The notes: a model not told the origin generated them from the letters alone. 45,378 bases of DNA from a virus (IMGVR_UViG_3300007540_000023:1-45378); one strand, 5' to 3'; numbered from the stretch's first letter, positions 35,682 to 43,766 are shown. Translations and numbers: made by a program.

Positions 35682-36666
35682 CCTGTGGGTTATTAAAGTT
35701 ATCTATAAGGTCTTGGAGATACCTGTTGTACTCCCTGTGTGATATCTTAAACTGAACGTCATCCACGTTACACTTCATAATATACTGCAGTGTACCCGAC
35801 GCAGTTCTGATAGCCTTGAAGAGTGATACATCAGTGCCACCACAGTGCGGGCAGCTATACTTCTCACCTCCCTCAAACGCACCTACATGTACAACGTGTC
35901 CCATGTACTTCCTAATCTTTAGGTATATCTCCTCTGTTGTGATGATGTCACCCACGTTGTAGTCTATCATCTTCTGGATGTACTCTGCCTGCTGCTCAGG
36001 TGTACCATCCTCAATCATGTCCCACATCAGGATACCTTCATGAGACTGCTTAAGGGTAACCCCTATATAGTCTGCTAGGAATGCCATAGAGTAGCTCAGT
36101 AGTCTGAACAGCCTCTTAGACTGCTTGATAAGGTCAAACGACTTGACGTGTACATTAACGAATAGGTTATACTTCATAGCCCTAGCATTTATCCACCTGT
36201 CGTCGAAGTTCTTGTTGTTGTACCCCACCACCATATCAGCTGTGTTGTACACCTCTAAGAAGTCCTTCATAAGCTGCTCGTCGGTGTGGGTCTTCATGTC
36301 CCACTTAAGATGGTGAACCTTGTCCTCCCCTAGCCACTTCCAAGAGACGGATATTATAGTAGGCTCACCCCTAATCTGCTTGTAGTTAATGTACGTCTTA
36401 CCCGTCCAGAAGAGCTTAGCGGACACCCTAGAGGTCTCTATATCATATATAAGTATCTTAGCAGGGTCGACTACATTTGAAGCCATTAGACCGAGCCCTA
36501 GCTTGTTAGCCCACCCTCTAATTGTACGCTTAGATACGTTAAAGTATTCAGACAGTGTGTCTTGAACCTCATCTCTTGTAAGAGCCCTCTTGTTATCTCT
36601 GTATGTAGGGTCGTACAGCTTGGCTATAAGATTCCTGTTGTCTGCTGTTAGATTTTTAAACTTCAT
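35674..36666 (-). CDS. HTH + RNase H-like DEDD exonuclease + zinc-ribbon protein
   Basis: 330 aa. Residues 1-60 form a helix-turn-helix (TRDEVQDTLSEYFNVSKRTIRGWANKLG). From residue 70 an RNase H-like exonuclease follows: YDIETS (D75, E77), YNNKNFDDRW (about 148-157) and YNVGDIITTEEIY for the third motif. The C-terminal part has a zinc-ribbon-like SCPHCGG with a later single Cys (MKCNV); the fourth ligand is not clear. DNA recognition plus trimming of DNA ends or RNA is the likely role. The combination occurs in Bacteroidota phages, but I cannot name a characterised member. It overlaps small genes on both sides. Confidence 0.65.
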   Translation of the reverse strand: MKFKNLTADNRNLIAKLYDPTYRDNKRALTRDEVQDTLSEYFNVSKRTIRGWANKLGLGLMASNVVDPAKILIYDIETSRVSAKLFWTGKTYINYKQIRGEPTIISVSWKWLGEDKVHHLKWDMKTHTDEQLMKDFLEVYNTADMVVGYNNKNFDDRWINARAMKYNLFVNVHVKSFDLIKQSKRLFRLLSYSMAFLADYIGVTLKQSHEGILMWDMIEDGTPEQQAEYIQKMIDYNVGDIITTEEIYLKIRKYMGHVVHVGAFEGGEKYSCPHCGGTDVSLFKAIRTASGTLQYIMKCNVDDVQFKISHREYNRYLQDLIDNFNNPQDE

Positions 36667-36832
36667 CGTTTATTAGATTTGATTTTAAATGTTTTAGAGA
36701 CTCTACCATAGCGTCAATCAATACCGACACCTCTTTGAACTCCCCATCCATAAGGCTCTCGTAGATATCATCAACCCCATCGTGTAGGCTGTTTGTTATA
36801 CCATTTATACTAACGGCTTTATTCTTGTCCAT
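36656..36832 (-). CDS. 58-aa hypothetical microprotein
   Basis: ATG at 36832 lies within the end of the endonuclease gene (14-nt overlap), and its stop overlaps the next start by 11 nt. The protein MDKNKAVSINGITNSLHDGV... is acidic and helical, ending SNLINDEV. The tight overlaps on both sides support a translated gene. Function unknown. Confidence 0.5.
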   Translation of the reverse strand: MDKNKAVSINGITNSLHDGVDDIYESLMDGEFKEVSVLIDAMVESLKHLKSNLINDEV

Positions 36833-37325
36833 ATCCTTCTTGTATTAAAATTTCAATTACCTTCTTACAGTCCTTTTTATTCCTAGGCACAAAGAGTAGC
36901 ACCTCCTGCTCTAGGCTGTTCATCTGCTTCTTGAACAGTCTCCAAGTCCTAGAGAAGTCTGGCATAGCCCTACCCTTTGTCTCTATGACCCACTGCAGGT
37001 CTTCTGCTACGGGGTTGGTGAAGTCTGGTGTGTAGATTGCATCTCTAAATGTCTTCTTACCCCTGTCCTTAAAATCACCCTTGCCGTTCATAAACTTCTC
37101 GAATGAGATTCCTGCGTACTTGAACCCCTCATCGATTGTAAACTTCTGACCCTCGTAGGAGAACTTGATACCCGCTGCTATTAGCTCATCATTCATCTCT
37201 AGCTCTAGACCAGACTTGAAGATGTTACCGTTACTCTTGACCGCCTTAGCATTAGTCTGCTTGTTATAACCCCTCTTAGTCTTCTTCTTTGAGGTCTTCC
37301 TCATCGTTTTCTTTACTACCGCCAT
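36819..37325 (-). CDS. Endonuclease I-like (T7 gp3-type) Holliday junction resolvase
   Basis: 168 aa. After a very basic N terminus (KKTMRKTSKKKTKRGYNK), the core shows SGLELEMNDEL (E41/E43), YTPDF (D101) and WVIETKGRA (E115, K117). This is the E...PD...ExK order of T7 endonuclease I, which cuts branched DNA. A PDF/ETKG enzyme of this size beside a family A polymerase matches T7-like replication modules. The first ATG overlaps the preceding gene by 50 nt; an ATG at 37304 is an alternative. Family confirmation would need a profile search; a DUF1064-type nuclease is the close alternative. Confidence 0.65.
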   Translation of the reverse strand: MAVVKKTMRKTSKKKTKRGYNKQTNAKAVKSNGNIFKSGLELEMNDELIAAGIKFSYEGQKFTIDEGFKYAGISFEKFMNGKGDFKDRGKKTFRDAIYTPDFTNPVAEDLQWVIETKGRAMPDFSRTWRLFKKQMNSLEQEVLLFVPRNKKDCKKVIEILIQEGYGQE

Positions 37326-37863
37326 ACTTGTGTGTTAAGTGTCCCTCGATTGTTTTAATGTAGGCATCAAGGTTACCTATACTGTCTAGTGTCTTTAAGA
37401 GCTTTAATATATAGTCCTTGTCGTGCTCATCCAACCAGTCTATAAACTCATCAATAGACATCCCTTTAACCAACTCCTCTACATCCTTATCCTGTCCAGC
37501 ACTTGCTCCTGATAATGTCCAGTGTATCTCAAACTCTGTGTCCTCTTTATCATCTTCGCTCTTACCCCTCCAAGCCTTCTTTAGCTCCTCAAAGGCGTCG
37601 TCAACCTCCTTGTCAAGCTCCTGCTCGAACTTGTTGTCCTCCGCCCACTTATCATACCTCTTAAGCTCGTCGTCCTCATCATCCTTCTTTGCTCCACCAT
37701 TATACCAGTCGCCTGTAAGCCTTAGGTGTGGCTTGTCAGCCTTGTTTAGGTTCTTATGAGCCTCTCCCATAGTGTCGCCACTAAGGAATAAATCTCCTAC
37801 CAACCCCTCTAACTCGCCTGTCTTAAAGTTCAGTGCGAAAAACTCGGTCTCCCATATCTTCAT
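37276..37863 (-). CDS. Highly acidic protein with acidic C-terminal tail
   Basis: 195 aa. ATG at 37863 (MKIWETEFFALNF) is preferred because it follows the polymerase stop with an AT-rich leader; a longer frame from 37914 would overlap the polymerase end. By my count about 55 Asp/Glu and 27 Lys/Arg. The middle is a charged coil (KKDDEDDELKRYDKW) and the tail is KENDEEDLKEED. Position between DNA polymerase and endonuclease I mirrors T7 gp2.5 next to gp3, and gp2.5 also has an acidic tail, but no OB-fold pattern is evident. SSB-like, polymerase accessory or DNA-mimic roles are all open. Confidence 0.5.
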   Translation of the reverse strand: MKIWETEFFALNFKTGELEGLVGDLFLSGDTMGEAHKNLNKADKPHLRLTGDWYNGGAKKDDEDDELKRYDKWAEDNKFEQELDKEVDDAFEELKKAWRGKSEDDKEDTEFEIHWTLSGASAGQDKDVEELVKGMSIDEFIDWLDEHDKDYILKLLKTLDSIGNLDAYIKTIEGHLTHKYGGSKENDEEDLKEED

Positions 37864-37873
37864 ATAAATAGTT

Positions 37874-39751
37874 TTAGTGTATTTCTGCGTAGCTGTTACC
37901 AAACTGTACGTCAATGTCTAAATCTCTGTTTAGCTTAAGCTGCTTGTTTGTTAGCTGTATAGCATCCTTTAATAACTTAGTCACCTCATCCCTGTGACCT
38001 TTCTTAACTGTAAGTATAACCTCATCATGCATCTGACCAGTAATCTGTGCCCTGTTGCTCATGAAGTTGTGAATCCACATATCGAAGCAGAAGACTCCAG
38101 TACCTTGGTTTAGTGTTGAGAACCTATCCTTGTCAGTCCTTAGTGAGTACCAGAATTTACTGATTGGGTTGAACAGCCACATGCTGTCTAGACACCTCTT
38201 AGTCTTCTGAGCCTCTGCAATCTTCTTAACAGACCAGTTACGCTCCCAGTACTTCTCGACCAGATTGACACCCTCTTGTTTGGTCATATCTGCTCCCCTA
38301 GCCACTGTTGCACCACCTGCCCCGTATACACACGCATAGTTAGCTGTCTTAGCCTTAGCCCTCTCAGCTCCGAATCTCTCAGTGCCATCCTTATGAGCTT
38401 GAGCCTGCTGCTCTGTCAAGAAACCTGCTACAACAGCTAAATCTAGATGGGGGTCGAAGTCATCAGTCTGCATCTCCTTTACATACTCAGGGTCATATTT
38501 CCACATGTAATGCTGCTTAGTCCTGTCCTCTAAGGATGACATATCAGAGCCACATAGTTCATAACCCTCTGGAGCTATTAGACACCCTCTAACCTCCTCA
38601 CCATAAGGCTTACCCACTGACGGTAGGTTCACAACCACCTTGTGTTTGAACCTTAGTGTGTTAGTTAGACCTTGAATCTCAGCCCTGATATACCCACTAT
38701 CATCAACATTCTTTAGGAACGTCTTCAGTACTGGTATCCTATGTGTTAGAACAGATAGACCTTCAAGGACTACTAGCTGAGGTTCTTTGCTGTATAGCCT
38801 CTTAACAGACTCACACAGCACCTTCTCACCCTTTATCTCCTTACGAACCTGCTCCGTCTTCTTGGTAGAGCCATCGGTCTGTCTACTAAAGGTAAAGGTC
38901 TCAGGCTTCCAACCTAAAGAGAATAGCCACTTCTTAATCTGCTGAGTCGCATTAGGGTTAGGCTCTTTAGAACCCGTGACGTATTCTACAGTCTCCTCAT
39001 GTGTCTCAGGCAGTCCTTTAGCTTCCAGTAGCTCTAGCCACTTCATAGCCGCTGCTGATAGGTCTCCGTTCTTCTTATAGAACACTACAGGCTTCTTCAT
39101 CTTACTAACCTTGTCAACCCACGGCATCACTGCCTTAAGTTGTAGCTCCTTCTCAGCCTTCTCTGCCTCTAGCCTCTGTATAACAGACTCACACCTCTCT
39201 ACATCAAGCTTCCACCCGCTTACCTCTGCTGCTCTAGCACACTCCATCTTAAACATTAGATACTTTACTAGCCTGTTGATGTCATCTTTATTCCCATCAT
39301 ACAGGTTGTTCAAGTTCCTCCACTGCTTATCTATAAGCTTACAGTTTATCTTGACATCCTCCTCACACCTATGTGTGTATTCCTCGACGCTTAAGTCCTC
39401 CCAGTTATCAATCTTAGGCTTAGGTATACCAAAGTCTTCACCGTACTCGGCTAGACCGTGTCTATTTCTATAGGGCTCTAAGTACCAAGACAGAGCTAAG
39501 GTGTCAATAACCTTAGCCTTTATCTTGATGTCTAGAATCCTTTCAATGTGTGGTATATCCCATAGCATGATGTTGTGACCTATTAAGGTATCACAGCCAA
39601 GGAAGAACGCCCTCATCTCGTCGTAGTCGGTGGTGGACTTTAATCTCCACCCACCCTTAGAGAATATGGCTGCAGACATAACCCAGATTTTAGTTGGACT
39701 GAGGCTATCACCTTCAATATCGAACACGCAAATCTTTTTATCTTTATCCAT
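37874..39751 (-). CDS. polA: DNA polymerase, family A with 3'-5' exonuclease
   Basis: 625 aa; T7-like replicative polymerase. Exonuclease: VFDIEGDSL (about 9-17), GHNIMLWDIP (about 58-67), and HRCEEDVKINCKL (about 147-159). Polymerase: motif A SDMSSLEDR (about 397-405), motif B RAKAKTANYACVYG (about 465-478), motif C MHDEV (about 573-577). The motif A form DxSxLExR is closer to T7 (DASGLELR) than to Pol I (DYSQIELR). No 5'-3' exonuclease domain, and at 625 residues it is shorter than T7 gp5 (704). The AAATTTAATAGAATGG leader resembles those of other genes of this operon. Confidence 0.9.
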   Translation of the reverse strand: MDKDKKICVFDIEGDSLSPTKIWVMSAAIFSKGGWRLKSTTDYDEMRAFFLGCDTLIGHNIMLWDIPHIERILDIKIKAKVIDTLALSWYLEPYRNRHGLAEYGEDFGIPKPKIDNWEDLSVEEYTHRCEEDVKINCKLIDKQWRNLNNLYDGNKDDINRLVKYLMFKMECARAAEVSGWKLDVERCESVIQRLEAEKAEKELQLKAVMPWVDKVSKMKKPVVFYKKNGDLSAAAMKWLELLEAKGLPETHEETVEYVTGSKEPNPNATQQIKKWLFSLGWKPETFTFSRQTDGSTKKTEQVRKEIKGEKVLCESVKRLYSKEPQLVVLEGLSVLTHRIPVLKTFLKNVDDSGYIRAEIQGLTNTLRFKHKVVVNLPSVGKPYGEEVRGCLIAPEGYELCGSDMSSLEDRTKQHYMWKYDPEYVKEMQTDDFDPHLDLAVVAGFLTEQQAQAHKDGTERFGAERAKAKTANYACVYGAGGATVARGADMTKQEGVNLVEKYWERNWSVKKIAEAQKTKRCLDSMWLFNPISKFWYSLRTDKDRFSTLNQGTGVFCFDMWIHNFMSNRAQITGQMHDEVILTVKKGHRDEVTKLLKDAIQLTNKQLKLNRDLDIDVQFGNSYAEIH

Positions 39752-39771
39752 TCTATTAAATTTAATTATAA

Positions 39772-41349
39772 CTACTTATCTAGTGCAACTATAGTACACT
39801 CAGTCATCAGTACCAGTGAGGCTACTGACGCAGCGTTCTCTAACGCCACCCTAGTAACCTTTGTAGGGTCAATTATACCAGACTCTACCATATCTACAAG
39901 CTTATTGGTTGTAACGTCATATCCAGTACCTATAGGGCTAGTGCTAAGGTCTGTAATTACAGTGTCAAAGCTTACACCTGCATTCTGTAGGATTACCTTA
40001 AAGGGCTTTACCAGTGCATTTATTACTATTAGATACCCACTCCTTATGTCCTTATTAGTTGATGTAAGGGAGTGTAAGGGCGTTGCACAGTTGTGTAATG
40101 CTATACCACCCCCAGATACAATTCCTTCCTCTAAGGCTGCTCTAGTAGCCCCTAGTGCGTCATCAATCCTGTCCTTCTTCTCCTTCATCTCAATCTCAGA
40201 GTTAGCACCTACGTACAGTACCGCTACACCACCTGATATTAAAGCCAGCCTCTGCTTAATCTCCTCTATCTCGTAAGGACTGTTTGAGGTCTCAATGTTA
40301 GACCTTAGATTAGCCTTAAGCTCTTCTATGTCTGCAACCTCTCCGTGACCGCCAATGATGATAGTGTCATCCTTATCGACAACAATCCTATCGCAGCATC
40401 CGAACATCTCAAAGGTAAACTCCTCAAAGGTAAGCCCTGCTGCCTCAGTCACTACAGTACCACCAGTAATAACCGCTAGGTCTTCCATCGTGTAGTTCCT
40501 CTTCTCTCCTAGGAACGGTGCTTTGATAGCTGCAACCTTCCATCCACCTCTAATCTTGTTGATTACCAGTGTAGCTACAGACTCACCTGATAGGTCACCT
40601 GCTATTATAAAGATAGGCTTGCTCTCAGGGATACACTCCAGTACCTTTATGATGTCAGTAACAGCCTCTATCTTAGCCGTGGTTAGTAGTATCAGAGGGT
40701 TGTCTAACTCTACAGTACTCTTAGCCTCGTTGTTGATGAAGCCTGATGAGGTGAACCCTCTAGAGAACTTCAAGCCCTCAACTACATCTACATAGGTATC
40801 GACACTCTTAGACTCCTCAACAGTAATAGTACCCTCCTTGGTTACCCTGCTGATAGCGTCCTCAACTATGTTACCTATCTCAGCATCTCCATTGGCTGAT
40901 ATAGTAGCGACCTGTCTGGTCTGCTCTGTACCGTTAACAGGCTTAGACATCAACGCTAGCTCCTTAACCACTAAGGCTACGGCTTCATCTATACCCCTCT
41001 TTAAATCTACTGGGTTAGAACCCTTGTCTAGGTACGCCATACCCTCAGCAATCATCTCCTGTGCTAGCACTGTAGCGGTTGTTGTACCATCTCCAGTGTC
41101 CTTAACAGTCTTAGCTGAGACTCCTTTAATCATCTGAGCTCCCATATTAGCTAGGCGGTCATCCAACCACACCTCCTTGGCTACAGAGTAACCATCCTTA
41201 GTTACGTGAGGAAGTGCAGGTGCAGGCTTCTCTATAACTACATTTCTACCCATAGCTCCCATAGTACAGGCTACCGAGTCTGCTACTACGTTTATGCCAC
41301 GCATAAGACCCTTCCGAGCCTCCTGCGAGAAGTTTATATCCTTGCTCAT
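39772..41349 (-). CDS. groEL: Chaperonin GroEL (phage-encoded)
   Basis: 525 aa; full-length Hsp60. Equatorial: GMRN-type segment TMGAMGRNVV (E. coli TLGPKGRNVV, so Pro33 is Ala), TKDGYSV, ATP loop DTGDGTTTATVLAQ. Apical: EGLKFSRGFTSSGF, where E. coli has RGYLSPYF, so one aromatic substrate/GroES-contact residue (Tyr203) is Gly. Intermediate/equatorial: GGVAVLYVG, EMKEKKDRIDDALGATRAA with the catalytic Asp398 equivalent, and EEGIVSGGG. The GGM-repeat tail is absent; it ends MTECTIVALDK. It folds proteins in the host cytoplasm with a GroES lid, probably one of the GroES-like proteins at 3319-3885 and 14240-14485. Start overlaps the preceding stop (TAATG). Confidence 0.95.
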   Translation of the reverse strand: MSKDINFSQEARKGLMRGINVVADSVACTMGAMGRNVVIEKPAPALPHVTKDGYSVAKEVWLDDRLANMGAQMIKGVSAKTVKDTGDGTTTATVLAQEMIAEGMAYLDKGSNPVDLKRGIDEAVALVVKELALMSKPVNGTEQTRQVATISANGDAEIGNIVEDAISRVTKEGTITVEESKSVDTYVDVVEGLKFSRGFTSSGFINNEAKSTVELDNPLILLTTAKIEAVTDIIKVLECIPESKPIFIIAGDLSGESVATLVINKIRGGWKVAAIKAPFLGEKRNYTMEDLAVITGGTVVTEAAGLTFEEFTFEMFGCCDRIVVDKDDTIIIGGHGEVADIEELKANLRSNIETSNSPYEIEEIKQRLALISGGVAVLYVGANSEIEMKEKKDRIDDALGATRAALEEGIVSGGGIALHNCATPLHSLTSTNKDIRSGYLIVINALVKPFKVILQNAGVSFDTVITDLSTSPIGTGYDVTTNKLVDMVESGIIDPTKVTRVALENAASVASLVLMTECTIVALDK

Positions 41350-41582
41350 TATATTCTAGCTCTATTAAGGTTCAACGCTCTAAATCTCTTAAACATAGAC
41401 CTCCTGTCCTTTCGGTTCATGAAGTTGTTTAGGTACGGGTTATTCTTTGTTATAGGGTTAACCAAGACCCCCTCACTGTTGATAATCTTAGTGTAGGGGA
41501 TGTTCTTAGGTATCTGACCTATTGTAGGCTCTGGTGTTACAACCTCTGGGTCTACTACTGTAATCTCTTTACTGTCTTTCAT
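41349..41582 (-). CDS. 77-aa hypothetical protein between RNR and GroEL
   Basis: 77 aa with two parts. The N-terminal half is acidic and Pro/Val-rich, probably disordered (VVDPEVVTPEPTIGQIPKNI). The C-terminal half is basic, NNPYLNNFMNRKDRRSMFKRF, and may be an RNA/DNA- or protein-binding helix. Its stop codon overlaps the GroEL start (TAATG), so GroEL translation may be coupled to it. It does not resemble GroES. Function unknown. Confidence 0.55.
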   Translation of the reverse strand: MKDSKEITVVDPEVVTPEPTIGQIPKNIPYTKIINSEGVLVNPITKNNPYLNNFMNRKDRRSMFKRFRALNLNRARI

Positions 41583-41603
41583 GTTCTTAAATTTAAGTTA
41601 AAG

Positions 41604-43514
41604 TTATTTAATTGGGCATCCACCTAATCCGCAAGCTCCAAGGTCTTCCAAGTCGTCCTCGTTAATCTCTACCAAGACGATAGGCTTAGTTAAGCTAGAT
41701 AGGTATTCAAACTGTTCTTTACTAATATCCTCGTTAGGAATCTGCTTAAAGCCTGACGCTCCCATCTTTAGTAGGAAGCTAAGTGACTTAAAGTTGTCCT
41801 TGAAGTTCTCCTCTAGGTAAGCCTTAATCTCTGGTAGCTCCTCCTTAGTATAGTATGCTGTAACAGACACTGAATTATCCGACCAGTTCTCCTGCATAAA
41901 CTTGACGGTATCAAGCTGCTCAAACACTGTTATATCATTAGCTGAAGGCACACCCTCTGGGTAGCTACAAGGAAACTCTACAACACATATCTTCTTGTCT
42001 AAGCTGCCGTCAAAGTTCTCTTGAAACTCTACGTGGTATCCGTGCGACTTACACACCTCTATAAGTGGTGACTCTGACGCCATTCTAACCCTCCTGATGT
42101 AGTACCTACCTGCTGTAGCGGGGTGAACACCTGCTGTGACACCTGCTAATAATGATAGTGTACCACTTGGCTTAACTGTTGTAAGCTTAATAGACTCTGG
42201 AAAGCCCATAGCCTTAGAGTACTCCTTGTCATAGGCTCTTAGGTATGTGTAGCAGCCATCCAGCCAGCTTAACTGTTCCTTAGTACACATCATAACACCC
42301 GTGATACCGATACCCATCCTCATGTTCTTGTGGACTATATCCTCTGTAGTCTTCTGGTGACACTTAAGTGCTAACGAATGTTTAGCAACTCTATACAGCA
42401 TTACTGCTACCCTCTTAAGCTCCTCGTAAGAGTCTATGTTAGGTAGGTATATCTCAGCTAGGCAGCATGTCTCCCTGTTAGCTAGACCCTGCTCTGCACA
42501 TGGGTTATACCCCTCAACCTCTGGGTCTGGATACTCAGTCTCACCAAGTCTGCCCATCTTCTTAGATAGGGCGATGTTAACCAAGCCGTAAGGCTCTCCT
42601 TGCTCGTACGTGTCCCAGAACTCCTGAGTCAGTAGCTTAGCATCTGGACAGTCAACCGAGTTGTTAGACATAGCCCTCCAGTTAGGTACAGAACCTAAGT
42701 CCCATCGCTTAGCCTTCAAATACTCTAGGTCATCATAGTCACCGATAGCAATCTGTGCTGAACGTCTTATGTTACCTGCTACAACAATGCTACCTATAAT
42801 GTTCATGATATCTAGGCAGTCGATAGGTCTTAGCTGCTTACCTCTCCTACCGTTTAGTATACCTATTATATCGTTCAGACCTTCTACCAATATAGCAGCA
42901 CCTGACGCTACACCACCAAAGCCCTTGATAGGCTCACCGTAGCCCCTAATTAACTGGGTGCTGTAAGTAAACCCCTTACCTGAGTAGAAGTAAGACTTCA
43001 AGACCTTACCTAGCAGCTTTACCCAACCCTCTCTAGTGTCTGGCACTATGTAGTCAGCCTGCTTGTCATCCATCTTCTTAATCTTAACCTTCTTCTTCTG
43101 TAGCTTAGGCAGCTTGTATACGTGCTCCCTCTTTATAGAGAACCCCACACCAGACCCTAGCATAAGCATATCCATAGCCCACGTAAATGGACTGATAGGC
43201 TCATCAATAACTACGAATGCACAGTTCTGTAGTGACGGTAACCCCAACTGGTCTACTGTCCTTGTACCTAACTGCCACATAAACCTGCCTGCAACAGAGC
43301 CCTTCATATTGTGCCTCATGTCACGGTAGAACTCCACCTCACTATCATTAAGCTTTAGGTTGAGCTGTTTATCAATCCCATTCAGCTCACGCTCTACGGT
43401 CTCTGAGAAGTTCTCCTTACTTCCGTCTGACTTCTCTCTGGAGTAGGTTCTGGAGTACACTATGTTCCCAATCTCTCCCCACTTAACTGGTCTCTCTACT
43501 ATCTTCTTACTCAT
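41604..43514 (-). CDS. nrdJ: Ribonucleotide reductase, adenosylcobalamin-dependent (class II type)
   Basis: 636 aa; converts ribonucleotides to deoxyribonucleotides for phage DNA. AGRFMWQLGTRTV, NCAFVVIDEP (first redox Cys), GSGVGFSIKREH, NPCAEQGLANRETCCLAEI (active-site Cys and Glu, second redox Cys), PSGTLSLLAG, and the C-terminal redox pair LGACGLGGCPIK are all present. The pattern and single-gene organisation match monomeric class II enzymes (L. leichmannii RTPR type); no class I small subunit is nearby. It depends on host cobalamin (family knowledge). Overlaps the DUF3310 gene by 8 nt. Confidence 0.88.
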   Translation of the reverse strand: MSKKIVERPVKWGEIGNIVYSRTYSREKSDGSKENFSETVERELNGIDKQLNLKLNDSEVEFYRDMRHNMKGSVAGRFMWQLGTRTVDQLGLPSLQNCAFVVIDEPISPFTWAMDMLMLGSGVGFSIKREHVYKLPKLQKKKVKIKKMDDKQADYIVPDTREGWVKLLGKVLKSYFYSGKGFTYSTQLIRGYGEPIKGFGGVASGAAILVEGLNDIIGILNGRRGKQLRPIDCLDIMNIIGSIVVAGNIRRSAQIAIGDYDDLEYLKAKRWDLGSVPNWRAMSNNSVDCPDAKLLTQEFWDTYEQGEPYGLVNIALSKKMGRLGETEYPDPEVEGYNPCAEQGLANRETCCLAEIYLPNIDSYEELKRVAVMLYRVAKHSLALKCHQKTTEDIVHKNMRMGIGITGVMMCTKEQLSWLDGCYTYLRAYDKEYSKAMGFPESIKLTTVKPSGTLSLLAGVTAGVHPATAGRYYIRRVRMASESPLIEVCKSHGYHVEFQENFDGSLDKKICVVEFPCSYPEGVPSANDITVFEQLDTVKFMQENWSDNSVSVTAYYTKEELPEIKAYLEENFKDNFKSLSFLLKMGASGFKQIPNEDISKEQFEYLSSLTKPIVLVEINEDDLEDLGACGLGGCPIK

Positions 43515-43713
43515 CTACTATAACTGTTTTTAAATATGTTAACTCCCTCTCTAAATACTCCTGAGCCTTTGTTAAGTCCTCAATCTCATTGTCCTTCTTC
43601 CCTGCCCTGCAGATATACTTTAGGATGTTGCCTCTATTAAAGTTGAGGTCATACTCCTTAGCTATATCTATAACATCGAACTCGGACTTGCTTTTATAAT
43701 ACCTTGGTTTCAT
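43507..43713 (-). CDS. DUF3310-family small protein
   Basis: 68 aa. YYKSKSEFDVIDIAKEYDLN, then GNILKYICRAGKK, EDLTKAQEYLERE is the DUF3310 pattern (also annotated as nucleotide kinase-like/SaV-like), widespread in phage replication modules; biochemical role unsettled. ATG at 43713 is chosen; a TTG three codons upstream lies inside the promoter box. The promoter at 43720-43727 places the likely transcription start almost at the ATG, so the mRNA may be leaderless. First gene of the nucleotide/chaperonin/replication operon. Confidence 0.75.
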   Translation of the reverse strand: MKPRYYKSKSEFDVIDIAKEYDLNFNRGNILKYICRAGKKDNEIEDLTKAQEYLERELTYLKTVIVDE

Positions 43714-43719
43714 AGTTTG

Positions 43720-43727
43720 CAAATTTA
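43720..43727 (-). promoter_or_regulatory. Promoter -7 box (TAAATTTG), leftward
   Basis: Matches TAnnTTTG between the helicase stop and the DUF3310 ATG. It would drive the long leftward operon through RNR, GroEL and polymerase. The spacing leaves at most a few bases of leader. Confidence 0.55.
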
Positions 43728-43766
43728 CGGTTTAATTAAACGTCTCATTGTTAAATTGTGTTAAAG

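Noticed and set aside
37418-37759. Plus-strand Ser-rich frame opposite the acidic protein
   Set aside because: It is the antisense of GAN/GAR-rich codons, giving poly-Ser/Leu; no start context or family resemblance.
41349-41582. 77-aa gene next to GroEL as the GroES partner
   Set aside because: No VGD motif, no beta-barrel pattern; it has a disordered acidic half and a basic helical half. GroES-like sequences are instead at 3319-3885 and 14240-14485.
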